Part shown: piece by piece, positions 55,580 through 64,000 of the stretch
Position numbering within the stretch: position 1 is the first letter of the stretch
Layout of the letters: each line of letters opens with the position of its first letter
Origin: Trichodelitschia bisporula
Taxonomy: Eukaryota; Ascomycota; Dothideomycetes; Phaeotrichales; Phaeotrichaceae
DNA: 64,000 bases
Reading direction: 5' to 3'
Assembly (NCBI GenBank): GCA_010356995.1
Contig: ML996705.1
Location: forward strand, 372,001 to 436,000
Program-made: the position numbers and the translations under genes
Notes under the pieces: model-generated
Database searches by the model: none
The model's input: the letters and a program-made list of their open reading frames with translations, nothing else
Told to the model about the DNA's origin: nothing

Positions 55580-55901
55580 TGATGTGGACATGGAAGGAGG
55601 ATTCTTATACCAGGAAGGTACAAGGGGTAGGTGAAAAAGTCGTGTCGCGCATTCGTCGGTGGCCTCTAACAACAGCCGCGTGGGAGGTGACACAACTTTT
55701 TCACCTAGCCCTTGGTACATAAATCCGTACTGCGCGGACATGATGTAATGAGCGTATGGTAAAGGAAGGAGCAAAGGAGGATACTTGGCATCGTGCATTT
55801 AAGTCTCGGGAGACTCTTCCTCTCTTCCTCTCTCTGTCTTCTACTTCAATCTTCAGCGTACACAGTTGCCGTTGCTCGTGTTAGAGCTTTGCTCCCATTA
55901 C
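55580..55901 (+). repeat. Dispersed intergenic repeat, copy 2, interrupted
   Basis: Homologous to 8623-8846: begins TGATGTGGACATGGAAGGAGGATT, includes GCAAAGGAGGATACTTGG and CTTCAATCTTCAG, and ends GCTTTGCTCCCATTAC, like copy 1. Between AGGAAGG and ATAAATCCG it carries an insertion; removing it gives 225 bp, close to the 224 bp of copy 1. Flanks on both sides are unrelated to those of copy 1. Confidence 0.72.
55621..55714. mobile_element. MITE-like terminal-inverted-repeat element (~94 bp)
   Basis: Left end CAAGGGGTAGGTGAAAAAGT and right end ACTTTTTCACCTAGCCCTTG are near-perfect inverted copies, and the inverted repeat continues to ~26 bp (GTC/T-GTGTC inward). GTA flanks both sides (55618-55620 and 55715-55717), consistent with a TA or 3-bp target duplication as made by Tc1/mariner- or PIF-like transposases. 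The homologous copy at 8623 lacks this sequence, so it is an insertion. No coding capacity; a non-autonomous DNA element. Confidence 0.72.
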
Positions 55902-57383
55902 TTACGTTGGTAGTTCTACTGCAGATAACCCCGCTCCGATCCCGCTGAATGAAGCATCACCCATGTATGATCGCCCTCGTCCCACCCCCGGTTCCCCTCC
56001 CTGCAGGCCACGCGAAACGTGCATCCGTGGACCGTGGGCCGCGTTTCGCGAGCTGGATCGTGCGGGGCTGATCATAGCGGGGTCGAAGCCTGGTGTGATG
56101 CGGTTGCTGAGCGACTTGACTCTTTTGGTGATGGTCTGTGTTGAACACTGCTGCATATGCTAATCATAAGCGGGCACGGCAGGTCAGGCGGACCCTGGAG
56201 GCTCTTGGCGAAGAGAAATGTGTGACGGCGGGACGCTGAAGAGGTCGAGGACGGGAGGTACGGCTTCCGCGGGCTGAGCATACCGTACTGCAGTAGTTCT
56301 AAGGCCGAGCATGTGAGTGTCCTGCGCAGAACTAATCTGGGAGACGAAACATAGAGCTGATACTCCGATATCAACAGGACGAACAGAGTGTGTGGGCTAA
56401 GCGGCCGAGGTTACCAGGGCAATCCCTGAAATATGGCTGCGAACTGCACAAGCTGCTTTCACCGCCTGCATGTCGTGTGGAGAAGACCCAAATGCTTGAA
56501 TTCGCAACAATCCATCTCTAACTCAAGTCTCTGGATTTGAAGCCGCGGTTCACAGTCTTCGGTCATTACACCGAGAAAAACGGCCGTGTCAAGTTCAGCC
56601 CCTCCCGTTGACGTCGGCAGACGTCGCCTGAAGTGGCAAGGAGATTCATTCACCATGCAATCGGCGTTCTAGCTTAGGGATAGCGGGGAGCCAAATGGTC
56701 CGGCGAAGCCAAATCACCGCGCCAGCAACATCGTCCGAGCAGGACGCGAGGACCGCGAAGCTTTTTGCGAGTCAATTGACGCTGAGTCTCCAACTCTACG
56801 ACGTTCAAAAAGAATGGAGAAATGTCTTCCTCAGCATCGCATCAACTTCGTAATTCGTCCAGTGTCCTTTAAAGCGCACTATTTCTTCCGTTACTAACCA
56901 ATGGCAAATGCATGATCTTCTACTCTTGTGTCGAATGCGTCCATGACTCGCGTCCCCAGCGCCGAGCCAACGCCCCTCGAGCCATCGTCCACGCCAGACC
57001 GCGGAGGCGCATCTTAGCATGAGGCCAGACGAGCGAATGTCGTAACACCCAGTAGGAATGGCTTGCGGCTGCCGAATTCTCGGTTTGAAGTACTAAAACC
57101 CGGGGTCGCCGCCCCTGCGTGTTTGCGGAGAAGTCTGGAACGTGAGATCCGCTGGAGCTGCCTGTGCCATCTTTAACCAGGAAGATCCCATTATCATCTG
57201 CCTTTGCTTTTGGATACTTGAACGTCATCACCTCTACCACGCAAACGAGCTTCGTATTCGGTCTTGCCTGTGTCGCTGCAGGTCGATCATAGTGCGCAAG
57301 GTATCCACAGCTCCTTGAACGGCGAGCACCAATCCCCAGGATCTAGGGACCACTCCACGGAGGGAGAGCGAAGATAGCCGACA

Positions 57384-58785
57384 ATGGTGGTGCTGCAGGA
57401 AAAAGATCCTGAGTTCCTGGCGGAGATGATCATTTGGGCCCAAAAGTTTCCCGACTTTCCGACCGACATGGCGCCCTGGGCTGATCCGGAATGGCTGGCC
57501 CGTACGAACTATCAACGCTGTCAGACATTCAGCATTATCATGGGGATAATCAGCACCATCGTCCTCTGTGCGCGGTTATGGGCCCGTCGGCGCGTCAAGG
57601 GCATGGTCTTCGGCTGGGATGACTGGTGGATCATACCCGGGCAGGTGCTGAGTCTCATCCTCATGGTCATTCAGCTCCTGATGTTCCATGTTGGCGGGCT
57701 GGGACACAGGGCGTACGCGCTGTCATTGAAGCGCATTCTGATTTCACAGAAGGTGGGTGCGGGATAGTAGGGCGTCGAGTGTCCACTGACAGTTTTAGCT
57801 CGAATTCGCCGCTGTGATAGTCTACTTCACCGCTGTCACCTGTATCCGCATCTCGATCACTTGCTTCCTCTACCGACTCATGGCGCTCACCTCGAGGACA
57901 AAGCGGCGGATCCTCGACGTAACCGTAGTCATCATCGTCATGTCGTGGGTGCTCCAGTGCCTTCTGTTTATCTTCGCCTTCGACCCCATTGCCGCAGCGT
58001 GGGATTTCAAGCTGCGCCTGCACGCCCACGAGAACTTCGACCTAGCGAACGACATCTTCATCTTCTCCATCATCTACCTGATCACTGACATATGGCTTCT
58101 GATCCTGCCCCTGCACACTGTCTGGACGATGCGTCTCCCGCTGCGCACCCGCCTCGGCGTGACATGGATCTTTATTTTCGGCGGCGTGGCTTGCGCCGGC
58201 GCGATCCTGAAATGCGTCTTCATCTACCCGGTGTTCCACTCCTACGATCCGTTATGTACGTTTTTTCCAGCTGGGAGAAGGGATGAGGCTAACGCGCTTA
58301 GGGAACGGCGTCGGCTTCACGACCGGGAGCTCCATTGAAGTCACCTTCGGCATTATTTCCTCGTCCATGCCCGCGCTGAACCACCTCCTGACGAAGAAGC
58401 TGCCGAACACGGTAGAGTCGGTGCTTGGCTCCGAGCGGTACACGCGCTGGTTTGGGAGTGGGAGCAGTAGTGATCGACAGAACGCGCCGCGTTCGTTTAA
58501 GGATTCCTTCATGGATGGCGCGAAGCATATCAGCCGGGTCGGGAATATGCACGTGCCGATTGATGAGGAGGCTCCTCCCTTGCCAACGTTAAGAGATGAG
58601 GGGGACGTGATTGGGAAGGAAACCATGGGGGGTTGGTATGGGAAAGGTGGCAAGGCAGGCGGTATGTTTATTGCGCCGTCTTTGGTGGCAACAGGCTGAC
58701 TGGAGCAGATGTGCCGAGTGAGACTTCACAGGAGCAGGTGTTCAGCAAGAATATCAACGACGAGTCGTGGCTGCATGTGCCATAG
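57384..58785 (+). CDS. Fungal rhodopsin-domain 7-TM integral membrane protein (Pth11-like class)
   Basis: Plasma-membrane protein of the large fungal family of seven-span proteins without assigned ligand (fungal rhodopsin domain, the class that includes PTH11-related receptors). Exons 57384-57752, 57799-58255, 58302-58661 and 58709-58785 (introns 46, 46 and 47 nt) give 420 residues. Features: first span SIIMGIISTIVLCARLWARR, then FGWDDWWIIPGQV, second span ending HVGGLGHRAY (typical G-x-G-x-H after span 2), FTAVTCIRISITCFLYRL, WVLQCLLFIFAFDPIAAAW, DIWLLILPLHTVWTMRLPL, FIFGGVACAGAILKCVF, and the last span block GSSIEVTFGIISSSMPAL. A ~130-residue cytosolic tail follows. No N-terminal CFEM domain. 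A receptor role is inferred from the class. Confidence 0.86.
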
Positions 58786-60507
58786 GTGGCCGCGTCACGG
58801 CGAAGCGGCTTTCGTGCCCGAAGGAGCAATACAAAAGATGAGAGGAGTCGGCATGTGGTTTCTCTCCGGCGACTCCGTCAGTTGGAGTTCGCTCCGTCGC
58901 CATGAGCATGAACCGTATCTGGTCAAGCTGCAAGGCGCGGAAGTGATCCCTTCAGTGGAGCCACGAGCAAATGCGGGACCTCCACACGGGAGTCGAAAGA
59001 AGATGCAGCTCGTGGTCAAGGGCGAGCAAGAACAAAGAAGAAGAAAGGGATTGTGAGACCCTTCCTAGAGGAGACTGGATGTCGCCGCACGGCCTATGCT
59101 GCCAAGGCCTGGTTGTCGGGCGAAGGGTCGGTGGCAGCTGCACGTTCCCGACGTCGCCATGGGAGACGGTCTGATCGTGAGATATCGCGTCTGGCCCTTC
59201 GAAAGGACCGACTGTTCACTGCCGAAAGGGGATAATGGCGATATGGCATCATATCAAGGAAGCGTGCAGTGCACACGCGCCGGTTCTGCAGGCTAGGTCA
59301 CGGGCTGTCAGCAGGGTAGTTAGCTCGTCAAGCGCTGCCGATCGGCCATAGCACGATCAAGGCAAGACAAGCCGAATCGGGCCTTTAGAATCCACCCAAA
59401 TATTCAAGATCCGCTTCCAAATCATCTGCTTCCAAAGCACATGAATCCTTATACGCTTCCTATCTACGCCTACAGCCTAATGCAGAACTTGCTCCCATCC
59501 CATCGGCACATCGCCCGTCCCGACATCCGTCGTTCCCGCAGTCGCACGGCATTCGCAGGACCCCGCGCCGACGACGCAGCCCCGGCTCGGGAGGAGCGCG
59601 AGGGGTCTTTATTCTGCAGGAAGGGCTTGGCAAGAGGATGCCAAGCCGGGTTGTGCCGAATGCGGTAATTGCTGTGGATGGGCTCCCATCCGGGGGCGCG
59701 GAGTTGGGTTCGGGCGGTAGGTGCCGAAAGGCGTTGAGCGGCGATTTTTGGGATCGATTGGGTTGGAGACGGGATCGTGGAGGGGTTGGGCGTGGTGCGA
59801 TGCCTTTGTTCGCTGCTTTGTGAAGAGGTTTGATCCTCCATGAGCGGGGCGGAAAATTCCCCCGGCGGAGAGGGGCGGGTTGAATGAAGTTGTTACGGTA
59901 GACAGAAGGGATATTGCTCTCTCGCCGTCGAGCATCAGGACTTCCCGAAAGAAATAGCGCTCGAAGTTGAACATCGGCTCCCCGCATCTCCGCCCCCCGA
60001 AGTCCGACAAGCTGGGGTTTCAAAGCCAAAAACCGGTGGTGCCTGGGCGTTCTGGGGTGCCCCGCGCCCACGGACAGCCTTGCTCGGCGACAGCCTATGA
60101 CGGAGGCGCGACGAAACGCCGCCACGAACGGTCCCACCCGTAAGAGGTAACACACTCACCACATTCCCTCATGCCTGCGTATAAACACCCCGTCGCGCCG
60201 CCCTCCTTCGAGACTTCCCTGCCATCCCGTATTTCTACGAACGCCGCTCGTCTTCGCCGTCTACGCCGCCCTGACATCGAGCATCTTGTCTCCGTCCTAA
60301 TTACCCGACGCGCGCACCTGCTGCACTTACCCGGCTGAAACTCGCGCGGTTTGCACTCTCCTAGATTCGAAGCTGCCGCAGCGTCAAATACCCCGCGTCC
60401 GCACGTCAAGTCTCGGGCCTCCAACCCCGCATCCCCGCGCCATCATAAGCACCGCATCCCGCGTTCACCCCTCTCACCTCATCCTCTTACCTTCTAACCA
60501 AACCGAC
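58786..60507. other. Intergenic (1.7 kb)
   Basis: 3' flank of the rhodopsin-like gene, then sequence with overlapping motif-free frames on both strands (59460-60155 minus is the longest). The last 300 bases are a C-rich leader of the DUF1857 gene. No gene called. Confidence 0.55.
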
Positions 60508-61062
60508 ATGCCTCACCCCTCCTCGCCGCCCACGACGCCCACCATGACGGCCCCCGAACCCACCTTCACCCCCATCAACCACATCGCCTACACCGCGCCG
60601 CTCAACCCCGCGGGGGCATCGCCCATCCTCACCCTCCCCCAAGTCTGGGCCGCCCTCCAACACAAAGTCAACCGCGCGGAGACCTTCGTCCCCGGCGCAA
60701 TCCGGCACACCGACATCCTATCCCACACAACGGACCAACACGGGCGCGCGGTCACGGTGCGCGAAGTCACTTTCCGCGAGGGAAACCGTCGCGTGCGCGA
60801 GACCTGCGTCTTTTACCCCTATATGAAGGTCGAGTTTCGGCAACCGGACGGGAGCTTGGTTATGAATATTGTGTCGGAGGGGCCGAGGGGGGCGGAGGAG
60901 GGGGATTTGCAGATGACGTATACGTTTGAGTGGTTGCATCCGGAGATGAGTCAGGGTGAGCTTGCGGAGAGGAAGGGGAAGGAGAGGGCGATGGCGAAGA
61001 TGGCGGTTGATAGTACGATTCGGGTTATCCGGGACATGGTGAGGGATGGGAGGATTAAGTAG
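60508..61062 (+). CDS. DUF1857 family protein
   Basis: Single exon, 184 residues. Matches the DUF1857 family (PF08982, a START-like helix-grip fold) as I know it in fungi and bacteria: INHIAYTAPLNP at the start of the domain, LTLPQVWAALQHKVNRAETF, VTVREVTFREGN, RETCVFYPYMKVEFRQPDG and MNIVSEGPRG, then a beta-strand MTYTFEWLHP. An N-terminal Pro/Thr-rich extension (PHPSSPPTTPT) precedes the domain; MTAPEPTFTP at residue 13 may be the true start. No signal peptide. Likely a cytosolic small-ligand-binding protein; some relatives sit in biosynthetic clusters, but none is visible here. Codons are C-ending in the first half and G-ending later. Confidence 0.85.
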   Translation: MPHPSSPPTTPTMTAPEPTFTPINHIAYTAPLNPAGASPILTLPQVWAALQHKVNRAETFVPGAIRHTDILSHTTDQHGRAVTVREVTFREGNRRVRETCVFYPYMKVEFRQPDGSLVMNIVSEGPRGAEEGDLQMTYTFEWLHPEMSQGELAERKGKERAMAKMAVDSTIRVIRDMVRDGRIK

Positions 61063-62193
61063 TCTCGTCATGGCGGCAGGTACGGTCGGCTGGAGTTTGG
61101 ATGGGCGAAAATATTAATTAGACCCGGATAATGGAGCTGAGCTTTAAGATGCATGAGAACTTTTGTCATGCACGAGAATGCCCGCAGTCTGGCGTATGAC
61201 ATGAACGGTGACACGAGCGGGTTCCGTCATTGTGGATGGTGGCGCTCGAGGAGGTGGGGAAAAAAACTTGTACCTTGTTGTCGGCCAAATCGGGGCGCTG
61301 AGGGTCCTAGGACTTTTCCCTCTAAGCGAATGGCTACGGGTCGGTCATAAAGTCGTTACCTCCAGGCGCAAGTAACTCGGGTGAGAGGGATGCAATGACT
61401 TCGCGAGCCAAACTAAACGAGACCGAATATCGGAGCTCAAGTACTTCCGCTCCAGATTAGGCTCAACCGTCGACGGCGACGACATCCTATCACCACTTCA
61501 CTGCTTCGTCCCGCCTGCTCATCCGCTCGGTTCATTTGCTTGCTACTGCACCACTCAATCACGTACTCGCTCCCGAAAGGGCACGCGACTCGTCCAGCAT
61601 GGCTTGAGGCTTCCTCGAAAAGCCCCGCGATTGGGCGTCACCTAAAGTACCTCACACGGGCCTAAACCGCACCCTAAGCTGGCCAACAAGCTTATTCTGT
61701 AAGATTTGCTTGTAGAGTCGCCAATCGGTGGCGACGCTCAATCAAGGTTTAGGCATCGAGAAAGAAGCTTCAACCGCGAATCCCCCGCAATGGAGTAATT
61801 AATCGTTCATCTTGACCCGCATCCTTGCCGGATCTCGGACTCCTTCAGATCATGCTTCCGACCATATTCTGGACTCCGGACCCGTTACCGTGATAGGGCT
61901 TTCCATCTTCGGCCGATATTGAGGGCTGCCGCTAGGTCTGGGGAGATCCGCGCTCGAAGGCGATCGCCCTCGTGGGTTGCGGGGATGTGCTGGATGGATC
62001 GCGGCCGTGGCGCTAGGATGTGCCGCCGAACGCACCATCCCTTCCCCGCGATGTCTTCACGCGGGCGTGCCAAGTTAATGAAATGGATGGCTGGCCCTCA
62101 GTACGGCCGGCAGGCCGACTGGGTGGTAGAAAAGCCTGTTGGCCGCCGTGCGAGTGGCAGCGTTTCGCTGCTCCTTGACGACTGACTCCCACG
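61063..62193. other. Intergenic (1.1 kb)
   Basis: 3' flank of the DUF1857 gene and promoter of the second SURNod19 gene. Frames on both strands near 61850-62330 are short and motif-free. Confidence 0.55.
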
Positions 62194-63717
62194 ATGCGGC
62201 TGCACGCGCTTCTTGTGGCTTCCTTTGTGGCGGTTGTCTCTGCAGCAGCAGTGGGCGTGCCGAAGGATCGCAAGTTCTCCGATGCTGAGGTCTTGAAGTT
62301 GCTGCTTGACAACCCTCGGTTTCTTCCACGGTCCAGTAAGCCTCTGTTCGTTCTCCTTAATCCAATGCTGACATGTAGAGGCTACCAGCTCCTCAGGTCA
62401 CATGTCGATGGACATCTCAGTAAGAGGCAGACGATGTTCTCACCCGGGAACATCGTCGCCGCGTTGGGCACGCTAGAAGCGATGTGGTCGGGACCAAGAG
62501 ATAACATGCCCGTGAGCAAGAAGGCCGAAGTCCAGGAGGAGAAGAGTGAATGGCCTGGCGCTGTGAAGAGGAAGGTCCGATATGGACCTATCCGGTTACC
62601 TCCCACATCTGTAGGCTCTTCAGGCTGATTATTTCTGACCCCAGCTCATCGAGGCAGGAACCCAACCTTGAGTCCATGATCATGAAGGTCCAAGGTATGG
62701 GCTACGGATTCAAGATGAATGCACGCAAGCCGTGCGATGACGACTGCACGATCCTTGCGCTGCAGGCGACGCTCGAGTTTGCCGACGGATCACCGGCTGA
62801 GAATGACAAAGGGGTATGATCATCAAGTCCCGTGCCTTATGCCCTGTCTTATGCTTCATAGGCTTGGTTCCATCACTCGACGCTCATCTCCGCCGGTCCC
62901 AATGCTCGAACCATCACATGCGGTTGGCCGGTCCCTGTGGAGAACCTCTTCATGTCCGGCAACGAGAAGTCCAGCGTGATCTTCTCCCTCCCTGCCAACG
63001 AAACCGGTGTGCGATCCGGATACCACATCGGACCCTATGAAACCTTCGTATTGCACGCCAAGCTCATGAACCTAGAAGACGCGGAAAAGTTTGTCTGGAT
63101 CACCATCTCCTATGACGTGCTTCCCGGAGACCTAAAGAAGGAAATCAAGGTCGGTCGCATGCTGTGGCAGTCGCTCGACACAAGTGATACGAGCATGTGC
63201 ACCGGCGCCGTTAACCCGTTTGGCCCGCTGAACGTCACGGCTATGATGCAGCCCATCCGCCGTCGGTTTTCGGAGCACACCATTCCCTGGACCGCGCCTA
63301 ACGATGGGACTATCCTGCTGACTGGCGGCCATATGCATGATGGCGGGATCAGCGTTGACACTGTCCACAACGGCCAGACGATTTGCGAGAGCGTGGCGCA
63401 GTACGGACGACGGGCGGGGAATGCTGGGTCTGAGGGACCGGGACACGGCGGCCATTCGAGGAGACAGATTCCTGCGGGCGATTACAACAACATGGATATT
63501 GATCACATCCTGGAACAAACCCGGTGCATCTATTCGAAGGGGCGGAGCTTGAAGAAGGGCGATAAGCTGTGGATTCGGGCGAACTATGACTTTGACAAAC
63601 ACCCTGGGTACGTTAGCATGGCGGATTGATCATCAAACTGACAAGCGCAGGATGAAAAATCAGAAGGGCGAGCTTGATGAGATCATGGGCATTGTTGGGA
63701 CCCTGATTGCTACGTGA
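62194..63717 (+). CDS. Secreted SURNod19-family protein, paralogue 2
   Basis: Paralogue of the gene at 36862-38224. Exons 62194-62335, 62381-62610, 62658-62813, 62862-63607 and 63651-63717 give 446 residues. Signal peptide MRLHALLVASFVAVVSAA. Shared blocks: KVRYGPIRLPPTS at an exon junction in the same place and phase as in paralogue 1, paired Cys in KPCDDDCTILALQATLEFADG, AWFHHSTLISAGP, GYHIGPYETF, IPWTAPNDGTI, the hallmark TGGHMHDGGISVDTVHNGQ, then DIDHILEQTRCIYSKG, DFDKHPG and EIMGIVGTLIA. It lacks the Gly/His-rich insert of paralogue 1 but has a short GPGHGGHSRRQ segment. Its first intron is 45 nt, stopless and in frame, so it may be retained in some transcripts. Function unknown; the HxHDGG motif suggests metal binding. 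Confidence 0.82.
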
Positions 63718-64000
63718 GGGCTTTGCTGTCTCGTTTGCTTTGTCAGTCCGGTAGCCTGTTGACAAAAGCAATATCAGTTCTACTCGTCTTCCTTGTCTTG
63801 ATCCTATTAGGTATATACTTTCGCTTTCAGATCTTCTTCCGGAGTTCCTTGACCTGCATACTGTTAGCCTGAACTCCGGAGGTGGCTGCCTTAGCTGTTA
63901 TACTGGACCGGACGAACGACCTCATTGCTCACTGCGATGCCTCCGGCACAGCCGATGATTGATGGACCTGGCAAGCCTATATCGAAGGGACTAGGACTAC
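63718..64000. other. 3' flank to window edge
   Basis: Non-coding sequence after the SURNod19 stop; nothing recognisable. Confidence 0.5.

Larger units (their letters stand above)
55423..57383. other. Intergenic (2 kb) with repeat and MITE-like insertion
   Basis: Contains the dispersed repeat copy 2 and its nested inverted-repeat element, listed separately. Between 55902 and 57383 no gene is supported: short frames lack motifs, and no splice chain could be built. Confidence 0.6.

Overview
The window looks like nuclear DNA of a filamentous ascomycete (Pezizomycotina). The reasons are many short introns (about 39-91 nt) with GT...AG ends and CTAAC/CTGAC branch motifs, pyrimidine-rich leaders, GC-rich coding sequence, two eukaryotic-type nuclear tRNA genes (one with an intron), and gene families typical of these fungi: class II-type peroxidase, PL7 lyase, laccase, TRI12-type MFS pump, rhodopsin-like membrane protein, hybrid histidine kinase, DUF1857. 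Genes are spaced 0.2-5 kb apart on both strands with no operon logic. I see no CRISPR array, integrated virus or large autonomous transposon.

Layout. 0-10 kb: the 5' part of an MFS transporter (-), a 4.5 kb gene-poor stretch, then a secreted peroxidase (+), a PL7 alginate lyase-like enzyme (+) and a secreted SH3-like protein (-). 11-20 kb: a SprT-like/BTB-like protein (-), an Mpv17/PMP22-family membrane protein (-), a conserved Cys-cluster protein (+), PEX11C (-) and tRNA-Gln (-). 20-25 kb: a GPI-type cell wall protein (-) and an unusual PAN/Apple-laccase fusion (-). 25-33 kb: mostly non-coding, then a hybrid histidine kinase (+) behind a long pyrimidine-rich leader. 33-41 kb: serine carboxypeptidase (-), a small basic protein (+), a SURNod19-family secreted protein (-) and a Cys-rich secreted protein (-). 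41-45 kb: a HECT ubiquitin ligase (+). 46-52 kb: a four-exon small secreted Cys protein (+), tRNA-Ser (+), an acidic hypothetical protein (+), a Pro-rich small secreted protein (+) and an SDR with an abnormal 3' splice site (+). 53-64 kb: TRI12-type MFS pump (+), rhodopsin-like 7-TM protein (+), DUF1857 protein (+) and a second SURNod19 paralogue (+).

About 11 of 25 protein genes begin with a signal peptide. Peroxidase, laccase, polysaccharide lyase, carboxypeptidase and several Cys- or Pro-rich secreted proteins fit a saprotroph or plant-associated lifestyle that digests and modifies extracellular polymers; this is inference. Two membrane proteins that may serve peroxisomes (Mpv17/PMP22 family and PEX11C) lie within 6 kb of each other.

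The most notable observations are: (1) an in-frame, phase-matched fusion of two PAN/Apple domains to a complete ascomycete laccase; (2) an SDR whose only frame-preserving acceptor is GG instead of AG; (3) a dispersed ~224-bp intergenic repeat, one copy of which carries a ~94-bp terminal-inverted-repeat (MITE-like) insertion; (4) small multi-exon secreted protein genes that single-frame reading misses. Exon structures were assembled by hand from splice signals, frame continuity and remembered family consensus; they have not been tested against transcripts.
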